DNA of 64,000 nucleotides, taken from assembly GCF_036885605.1 (NCBI RefSeq), contig NZ_CP142523.1, forward strand, positions 3,162,001 to 3,226,000, given 5' to 3'. Of the stretch, positions 58,093 through 64,000 are shown one piece after another. Under the pieces are notes generated by a model. It was not told the origin of the DNA. It saw only the letters and a list, made by a program, of their open reading frames with translations, and did not search any database. Each line of letters opens with the position of its first letter. The first letter of the stretch is position 1. The translations under genes and the position numbers were made by a program. This DNA comes from Janthinobacterium sp. TB1-E2. Lineage in GTDB: Bacteria; Pseudomonadota; Gammaproteobacteria; Burkholderiales; Burkholderiaceae_D.

Positions 58093-58119
58093 GGGGTCAG
58101 ACCCGACGGGTCTGACCCC
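58093..58119. terminator. Bidirectional hairpin GGGGTCAGACCC between gcd and DUF748 gene
   Basis: GGGGTCAGACCC (58093-58104) and GGGTCTGACCCC (58108-58119) are perfect 12-bp arms with a 3-nt loop, followed on the plus strand by AGATTTTATT. It sits between two convergent genes, so it can end both transcripts. The same sequence is, to my recollection, a frequent intergenic element in Oxalobacteraceae genomes; that count was not checked here. Confidence 0.85.
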
Positions 58120-58124
58120 AGATT

Positions 58125-61100
58125 TTATTGCGCCGCCAATCCCAGCTTCAAACCCACCAGCTTGCCCGGCGCGGCCTCCGTTTTTTCCGGCGCACCGGCG
58201 CTGACCCTGGCCGCCGGCGTTCCATCCTGCTGCAGGGCGGCCAGAATCGCTGCGCTGCGCTGGGTGCCCAGCTTGCTCAAGGCGTCGGCCGCCAGGGGCT
58301 GCTTGGCTTCCAGCTGCTCGCGCAAGCCCTTGTAGAAGGCGCCCGTGTCGGCCACTTGCGGCTCGCCTTCGATCAGCTTGCCCAGACGTTGGAATACGGG
58401 GATTTTTGCCGGAGCCGATGCGGCTGCTGATGCCGTCTCTGCCGCCGCTGTGGCTGGGACGGCCGATTCCGCCGCCTTTTTCTGCTTGTCCAGCTCGGCC
58501 TTCCCGAAGCGTTCCGCGTACAGGTCGCGCAGGGCGCCCCGTATCTTGCGTTCGCCCAAGTTCAACGGTCCCGGTTCTTCGCCCGCTTCCAGCTTGATGC
58601 CGGCCTTGGCGGCGACGGCGCGGCGCACGGCCTGGGCACGCAGGGCGGCCGCGTCCGTATCGCTGTACTGGCCAGGCACGGCCAGCTTCAGCTGTTCGCG
58701 CTTGGCGAGGATTTGCGCCACCTGCTTGATTTTTTCACGCTCGGGCGGCAGCAGTACGGCGCTGCCCGCGTCGAAGTCGATAGCTTCGAGCTTGTCGGCG
58801 CTGATGCCGAGCAAGTTGCCCAGCGCGCGGAACGGCGCCGTGACGATTTTCGTCAGCACATTGCCCACGGCTTTCCAGATCAGGGCGCCATAGCTGAATT
58901 GCGGGTCGTTCATGTCGCCCGACACGGGCAAACCCAGGTCGATGCGTCCGTCCGAGTCCTTGAGGATGGCCAGGGCCAGTTCCAGCGGCAGCTTCAAGGC
59001 GTCCGGGCTGTCGATGCGCTCGCCCAGAGTCAGCTTGTCGAGCACGATCTGGTTGGTGCCGTCGAGCTGGCGGTTGCGCACCTTGTATTGCAAGTCCAGC
59101 GAAATCTTGCCTTCTGCCACCTTGTAGCCGGCGAACTTCATCGTGTACGGCGAGGCGGACACCATGTCGACATTCTTGAAGACGACGTTCAAGTCCGTGT
59201 TGTCGGTCGGGGCGAACGGATTTAATTGGCCACGCACGCGGGCCAGGCCGAATTCGTCGATGCGGCCATCGAGTTCGATCTGGCTGCGCGCATCGCGCTT
59301 GGTCGACAGGCCCGTGACGACGCCATTGAGTTCATAGATCTTGGCGGCGAACTGGGGCCGCAAGCTGAGGTCGGCAAAATCCAGCTTGGCGTTTTGCAGG
59401 CGCACGCGGCGCACGCGCACGGGGAAGGCGGCGTCGGCTGCCGGCGTGGCGGAGGCCGCAGGAGCGGGGGCCGTTGCCGTGGCAGGCTCGGGCGCCTTGA
59501 CCAGCAGGCGCTGGGCATTGAGGCTGCGGTCGTTTTCGATGATCAGCTGGGCGTTCGGTTCCACCACGCGCAGTTCGGGGATGTCGACGAAGTCGGGGCC
59601 CACGCTGGCCGTCATCTTGTCGGCGCGCACGCTTTTCCATGAGGCAAAGCGTTTGCCATCCGTTTCATTGAGCACGAGGCCGGCAATATCGACGCCGCCC
59701 ACATAGCGGACCTTGGGCGCTTTCGGCGCGCCGCCGCCCGTCGTCAGGCGGCCGCTGCCGGAGAGCGACCCGCTTGCCAGTTTCAGCTTGATATGCTGCG
59801 CCAGCAACGGTTGCACGGGGGCCAGGGTCAGCTGTTTCAAATTCAGCTGCGCATCGACGGCGCCCGTGCCCGGCACGAACTTGCCATTGGCCGTCAATAG
59901 GCCGCCTTCGCGCAGGCCCACGCCCAGCTCGAACGGCAGCGCCTGTTTCATATCGTTGCTGACGTCTTGCAGCGACAAACGGGCATCCTGCACATTGACC
60001 TTGATGCCCGTGCCCGCGTCATCGAAACGGGCGCCGAACTTGCTCAGTTCCACCTTGTCTACCTTGGTGGACCATGGCGCGGATGGGGTGTCCTTGCCCG
60101 CGTCGGCTTTGCCGGAGGCAAACACGGGCAGCTTTTGTGCAATCGCAAATTCGCCCTGGCGGTTGCGCGCCAGGTCGATCTGCGCGCCGCTGGCCGTCAC
60201 GGCGCCCAGGTGCACGGTATGCGCGGCCAGGTCGATCTTGCCTTTGGTAAAGCCCAGTTGGGCCAGCTTGAACGGCGTTTGCGCGCCCCGTTGCATGGTG
60301 AGGTCGGCCAGGCCGAAATGTGCGCCGTCGATGACGGTGGCCATGCCCGATGGGCCTTGCTGCAAGGCCAGTTGCAGGCTCAGCTGCAGTTGCTTGGCGC
60401 TCAGCTGCAAAGCCGGCGAGACGGTTTCATCGATGGCGGACACGTCCACATTGGCGAGCGCCAGCTGTTTCAAGTCCACCTTCCACTTGCCAGGCGTGGC
60501 TGGTGCGGCGGGCGTGGTGGCGGTAGATGCTGCTGGTGCCGGATTACCGGGCAGCATCAGGTTCGCCACGTCGATCTCGCCCTTGCTGTCGCGGCGCACG
60601 GCCACCTTGCCGCCGTACAAGTTGACCTTGTCGACCGTGACCTTCTGGCCTGCCAGATCCACGTTCACGCCGGCGATGCCCAAAGTGTTCAGCGACGTAA
60701 AGGCGTCGCTCTTGCCACTTTGTACCAGCGCCAGGTCGCGCAAGGCGAGGCCGGCGCCTTTGACGGCCGCTTCCAGCTTGCCGTCCGCATAGGAAAAAGC
60801 GTAGGGCAGGCGCGCCGACAGCTTGCCGCTGGCGACAGTCGCGCGCGTATAGGCTTTCAAATACGCGGCCAGGCCGGGCAGGGAAGCGTCGTTCAGTATC
60901 AGTTCGCCTTCGCCACGGATGGGGCTCAGCGAGGCCGTGCCGCGCCAATGCAGCTTGCCGCCGCGCGCCGCATCGGCGCTGAGGCTGTAGCTGCCGTTGG
61001 CGTCGGGCAGGGTGGAAATATTATCGAGCGTAAAGTTGATCGGCGTGAAGTTGTCCGCATAGCCGGCCTTCTGGTCTTGCCAGTCGACTTTGCCTTGCTC

Positions 61101-61598
61101 CAGCGCAAAGTGGGCGATGACGAGGCGCGGCATGCCGCCTTCGCTCTTTTCCGGATGGTTGCGTTGCCAGGTGGCCAGCACTTCGGCCAGGTTGAACTTG
61201 CCGTCCGGCGTGATCGTCAGCTGCGCTTGCGGCGCCGTGATGCGGATTTCCGCCAGGCTCCAGGCGCGGCGGACGATGGATTTCCATTCCAGCTGCACGG
61301 CCAGGGCGCCGATGGACAGTAGCGGTGCATTGTTTGCGCTGGCCGCTTCCGTGAAAGCGATCTTGTCCGCTTCCAGGCGCAGGGTGAACGGGTTGAAGCG
61401 CACGTCGGCGATACTGGCCTGGCGCGCGAGTTCTTTTTCTGCAAATTTGGGTAGCTGGTTTTTGATGACGTAGGGCACCAGCCAGAAGCCGGCCGCACTG
61501 TAGGCGGCCAGGGCGCAGCCCGTGCCCAGGGCCCAGCGCTGCCAGCGTTTCCAGCGAAATGTTTTCGTCTGCACGCTTTTGTTGTCGATTGTGTTCAC
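58125..61598 (-). CDS. Large DUF748 envelope protein
   Basis: A 1,157-residue protein with an N-terminal membrane helix (about 20-43) and an otherwise periplasmic, beta-rich DUF748/AsmA-like body. It contains repeated family motifs, such as ADVRFNPFTLRLEADKI near residue 70, QLNLKQLTLAPVQP, YEVNGVVTGLS-like segments and DLQYKVRNRQLDGTNQIVLDKLTLGERIDSPDALKLPL. The end (about 990-1060) has an OmpA-like pattern, IDFDAGSAVLLPPEREKI. AsmA-like giants are thought to handle lipid traffic or outer-membrane assembly. The GTG at 61598, preceded by AAAGG, is preferred to an ATG 30 codons earlier that lacks a plausible N-terminus. It stands alone. Confidence 0.85.
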   Translation of the reverse strand: MNTIDNKSVQTKTFRWKRWQRWALGTGCALAAYSAAGFWLVPYVIKNQLPKFAEKELARQASIADVRFNPFTLRLEADKIAFTEAASANNAPLLSIGALAVQLEWKSIVRRAWSLAEIRITAPQAQLTITPDGKFNLAEVLATWQRNHPEKSEGGMPRLVIAHFALEQGKVDWQDQKAGYADNFTPINFTLDNISTLPDANGSYSLSADAARGGKLHWRGTASLSPIRGEGELILNDASLPGLAAYLKAYTRATVASGKLSARLPYAFSYADGKLEAAVKGAGLALRDLALVQSGKSDAFTSLNTLGIAGVNVDLAGQKVTVDKVNLYGGKVAVRRDSKGEIDVANLMLPGNPAPAASTATTPAAPATPGKWKVDLKQLALANVDVSAIDETVSPALQLSAKQLQLSLQLALQQGPSGMATVIDGAHFGLADLTMQRGAQTPFKLAQLGFTKGKIDLAAHTVHLGAVTASGAQIDLARNRQGEFAIAQKLPVFASGKADAGKDTPSAPWSTKVDKVELSKFGARFDDAGTGIKVNVQDARLSLQDVSNDMKQALPFELGVGLREGGLLTANGKFVPGTGAVDAQLNLKQLTLAPVQPLLAQHIKLKLASGSLSGSGRLTTGGGAPKAPKVRYVGGVDIAGLVLNETDGKRFASWKSVRADKMTASVGPDFVDIPELRVVEPNAQLIIENDRSLNAQRLLVKAPEPATATAPAPAASATPAADAAFPVRVRRVRLQNAKLDFADLSLRPQFAAKIYELNGVVTGLSTKRDARSQIELDGRIDEFGLARVRGQLNPFAPTDNTDLNVVFKNVDMVSASPYTMKFAGYKVAEGKISLDLQYKVRNRQLDGTNQIVLDKLTLGERIDSPDALKLPLELALAILKDSDGRIDLGLPVSGDMNDPQFSYGALIWKAVGNVLTKIVTAPFRALGNLLGISADKLEAIDFDAGSAVLLPPEREKIKQVAQILAKREQLKLAVPGQYSDTDAAALRAQAVRRAVAAKAGIKLEAGEEPGPLNLGERKIRGALRDLYAERFGKAELDKQKKAAESAVPATAAAETASAAASAPAKIPVFQRLGKLIEGEPQVADTGAFYKGLREQLEAKQPLAADALSKLGTQRSAAILAALQQDGTPAARVSAGAPEKTEAAPGKLVGLKLGLAAQ

Positions 61599-61762
61599 GA
61601 ACTTACCTTTTAGTATCTTGTTGGGCGGCACGTCTTGCGCGCCGTGACTGTCAGTATGCCTCTTTGCGGCCTCGTCTGCAAAATCCAAACGTGTTCAAGT
61701 GATAACAGGCGCCCAAGGGAGCTAGTTTCTTCTGTAAAACTCACACAAACTCACCTTTTCTT

Positions 61763-61781
61763 GATAATGATTCTCATTATC
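61763..61781 (+). promoter_or_regulatory. Fur box
   Basis: GATAATGATTCTCATTATC agrees with the 19-bp Fur consensus at 17 positions and is a near-perfect palindrome. It lies 65 bp before the siderophore-receptor start, where Fur with iron would block transcription. Confidence 0.93.
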
Positions 61782-61846
61782 GGTATCATGTGCGCTAACC
61801 GTAAGTTTCCGCTTGCCCCCCATTTTCCAATTGAAAGCCTGACGCC

Positions 61847-63991
61847 ATGCCTGTTGCCACTCCCCGCACCCGTTTACTTCCAGTGGCGGCAGCCTTGTCG
61901 CTGGCCTTCGCTTCCCACGCCGCGCTGGCGGCCAAGGCGGCCAGCGGCCAGGACGAGCCGACGGCTGGCGATGAGAAAGTCATGCAAGCCGTGCAGGTGA
62001 CGGGCGCCCGCGCGCAAGGACTGGTGCCGCTCACCACGGAGGCGGGCAGTTTTCGGGGCGCCAGCATCATGGACGTGCCATCGACCGTCAACGTGATCAC
62101 GCGCGAATTGCTGGAGCAGCAAGCCGTCTCCGGCCTGTACGACGCCGTGCGCAATACGGCCGGCGTGACGCGCCAGCAAAACGGGGGAGAGACGTGGGAT
62201 CAGCTGGTGATACGCGGCATTGCCGTGGAAAACCGCACGAATTACCGCCTCAACGGCTCCCTGCCCATCATGAACTTCTCGCAAGTGCCCATGGAAAACA
62301 AGGAGCGGGTGGAAGTGCTGAAGGGCGCTTCGGCCCTGTACTACGGCTTTACGTCGCCGGCCGGCGTCGTCAACTTCGTTACCAAGCGGGCCGGCAGCCA
62401 GCCCGTCACCAGCATGGGCTTGAGCCTCGATGACCGTGGCAGTGCCGTGGCGAATGTCGACGTGGCGCGCCGTTTTGGCGTGCAGCAGGAATTCGGCGTG
62501 CGCATCAATGCCGCTGGCGGCACCCTCGGTTCCTACCTGGATGATGTCGGCAATGGCAACCGCCGCTTCCTTTCCACGGCGCTCGACTGGAGAGTGACGA
62601 ACAAATTGCTGCTCAAGGCCGACCTCGAGTACGAGCGCCGCAGGGTGACGGAGCAGGCGGGCATCGCCTTGCCCACGGCCGTGAAAGGCGTGATCAGCTT
62701 GCCGCGCGCCGTCGATCCGCGCAAGCTGATCGGCCCGGACTGGTCGAATTTCGAAGCGCAAACGAAAAACGCGCAATTGCGCGCCGACTACGCCATCGCC
62801 GATGGCTGGGCCTTGACGGTGGAGGCGGGCCACTCGGAAACGGCGCGCGACCGCCGCCTGGCGATCTTCCGCCTGAACAACGCGGCCGCGCTGGCCACGG
62901 GCGCGGGCCGCATCACGGGCAATATCCAGCACAGCGTGGTGACGTCGGACTTGCTGCGCGCGGAACTGGCCGGCAATGTCAACACGGGTTTCATCGCCCA
63001 TGAACTGACCCTGGGCGCCTCGCGCACGGACAAATCGCAAGATCCGATTTACCAGAGCAATTACACGATCGCCTCGCAAAACCTGTACAACCCAGTGCCC
63101 GTGACGACTGTCGTGTTCGGTCCCAAGCCGACGGCGCCGACGACGGCCGGGCTCGACACGCGCGACACGGGCTTGTATGCGCTCGATCGCATGGTCTTCA
63201 GCCCGCAATGGCAAAGCGTCATCGGCGTGCGCCGCAGTAGCTATCAAAGCGACCAGGGCGCCAGCCACTACGACGTCAGCAAGACGACGCCGATGGCTTC
63301 CTTGATCTACAAGGCCACGCCCGAACTGTCGTTCTACGCGTCCACGGCGCGTGGGCTGGAAGAGGGCGAGACGGGCCCGACGGGTACCGTCAACCAGGGC
63401 GTCAAGATGGCGCCTGGCGTGAGCAAACAGAAAGAGCTGGGCGCGCGCTGGCTGACGCCGGGCGGCACCTTGCTGTCTGCGGCGCTGTTCGATATCACGC
63501 GTCCCGGCTATTACACGAATACCAGCAATGTGTTCACGTCGGACGGCGAACAGCGCTACCGTGGCCTGGAACTGTCGACCCAGGGCAAGCTGACGCGCCA
63601 GTTGTCGTGGCAGACGTCGGCCCAGTTCCTCGATCCAAGCTTTGCGCACATCAACGCCGACTACAACGGCAAGGCGCCGGAAAACGCGTCGAAACGCACG
63701 GCCAGCGCCTTTCTCGCCTACGCGTTTGACACCGTGCCGGGCCTGTCCGTCAACGGCGGCGCGTATTACTACAGCGCCCGTCCCGTCAACGACCTGAACC
63801 AAGCCTTCCTCGGCGGCGTGAGCCTGTTCAGCGCGGGCGCCCGCTATGCTAGCCGCGTGATGGACAAGGCCGTCGTGTGGCAGTTGAACGTGGAAAATGC
63901 AGCCGACAAGCGCTACTGGGCCGGCGCCGGCACGCGCCTGGCGTCGGGCGCGCCGCGCGCGATCAAGCTGTCGATGAAGGTGGATCTATAA
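61847..63991 (+). CDS. TonB-dependent siderophore receptor
   Basis: A 714-residue outer-membrane receptor of the siderophore class. A signal peptide (1-28) is followed by the mature N-terminus with VMQAVQVTGARAQG. The plug (about 70-185) contains PSTVNVITRELLEQQAV, LVIRGIAVENRTNYRLNG and RVEVLKGASALYYGFTSPAGVVNFVTKRA, and the barrel runs to the C-terminal LSMKVDL. The plug motifs resemble those of FpvA/FhuE-type ferric-siderophore receptors; the siderophore cannot be named. The Fur box upstream confirms iron control. There is no extra signalling domain before the plug, so it is not a sigma-factor transducer. The gene is complete, 9 bp from the window end. Confidence 0.93.
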   Translation: MPVATPRTRLLPVAAALSLAFASHAALAAKAASGQDEPTAGDEKVMQAVQVTGARAQGLVPLTTEAGSFRGASIMDVPSTVNVITRELLEQQAVSGLYDAVRNTAGVTRQQNGGETWDQLVIRGIAVENRTNYRLNGSLPIMNFSQVPMENKERVEVLKGASALYYGFTSPAGVVNFVTKRAGSQPVTSMGLSLDDRGSAVANVDVARRFGVQQEFGVRINAAGGTLGSYLDDVGNGNRRFLSTALDWRVTNKLLLKADLEYERRRVTEQAGIALPTAVKGVISLPRAVDPRKLIGPDWSNFEAQTKNAQLRADYAIADGWALTVEAGHSETARDRRLAIFRLNNAAALATGAGRITGNIQHSVVTSDLLRAELAGNVNTGFIAHELTLGASRTDKSQDPIYQSNYTIASQNLYNPVPVTTVVFGPKPTAPTTAGLDTRDTGLYALDRMVFSPQWQSVIGVRRSSYQSDQGASHYDVSKTTPMASLIYKATPELSFYASTARGLEEGETGPTGTVNQGVKMAPGVSKQKELGARWLTPGGTLLSAALFDITRPGYYTNTSNVFTSDGEQRYRGLELSTQGKLTRQLSWQTSAQFLDPSFAHINADYNGKAPENASKRTASAFLAYAFDTVPGLSVNGGAYYYSARPVNDLNQAFLGGVSLFSAGARYASRVMDKAVVWQLNVENAADKRYWAGAGTRLASGAPRAIKLSMKVDL

Positions 63992-64000
63992 GGCTTGACT

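Noticed and set aside
1-64000. CRISPR arrays, tRNA or rRNA genes, insertion sequences, prophage or attachment sites
   Set aside because: No direct-repeat/spacer pattern, no cloverleaf-like sequence, no transposase or integrase frame and no flanking duplications were seen.

Overview
The window is high-GC, densely packed bacterial DNA. Its mix of genes (a large TonB-receptor and polymer-sugar locus, narGHJI with narXL, many sensory proteins, DUF748 and DUF445 proteins, a membrane PQQ glucose dehydrogenase) suggests a betaproteobacterium of the Burkholderiales, most likely Oxalobacteraceae close to Janthinobacterium, Duganella or Massilia. That assignment is inferred from gene content; no rRNA or marker gene is present. 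I saw no tRNA, insertion sequence, prophage or CRISPR array.

Layout. (1) 1-4270: the end of a glutathione S-transferase, a luciferase-like oxidoreductase, a DUF445 membrane protein and an APC amino-acid permease. (2) 4417-24809: what looks like a complete N-acetylgalactosamine (GalNAc) uptake and release locus. A minus-strand operon (agaS, ROK kinase, agaZ, agaR, agaA, MFS permease) ends at a clear terminator. Divergent from it, on the plus strand, are a secreted GH31 glycosidase with two carbohydrate-binding modules, two TonB-dependent receptors, a Tat-exported GH109 alpha-N-acetylgalactosaminidase and a DUF5077/DUF3472 lipoprotein. Two control regions 6,763 bp apart share operator and promoter elements at exactly the same spacing, so the repressor AgaR probably controls both plus-strand units and the divergent operon. 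(3) 24813-27224: small conserved proteins (a hypothetical, a lipoprotein, SirB2, GNAT). (4) 27313-44070: nitrate respiration: two coupled NarK transporters, a beta-carbonic anhydrase, narGHJI with a parvulin, moaA, the narX-narL two-component pair and an NnrS protein. A shared 18-bp element lies upstream of narK1, narG and nnrS. (5) 44067-55288: a minus-strand signalling island: hybrid kinase with Hpt, sensor kinase, membrane-anchored receiver without a kinase, stand-alone Hpt, HTH-receiver, HDOD protein, a degenerate membrane Hpt and a chemoreceptor. (6) 55601-63991: PQQ glucose dehydrogenase, a giant DUF748 protein and a Fur-boxed siderophore receptor.

How the GalNAc genes probably work together: the GH31 and GH109 enzymes release alpha-linked GalNAc from glycans outside the cytoplasm, the TonB receptors and the MFS permease import it, and the ROK kinase, AgaA and AgaS convert it to tagatose-6-phosphate. 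AgaZ acts next, but the aldolase needed to finish the route is not in this window. In the nitrate region, NarK1 and NarK2 exchange nitrate and nitrite, NarGHI reduces nitrate with quinol, NarJ and MoaA support the molybdenum cofactor, NarXL senses the anions and NnrS handles nitric-oxide stress. No nitrite or nitric-oxide reductase gene is present here.
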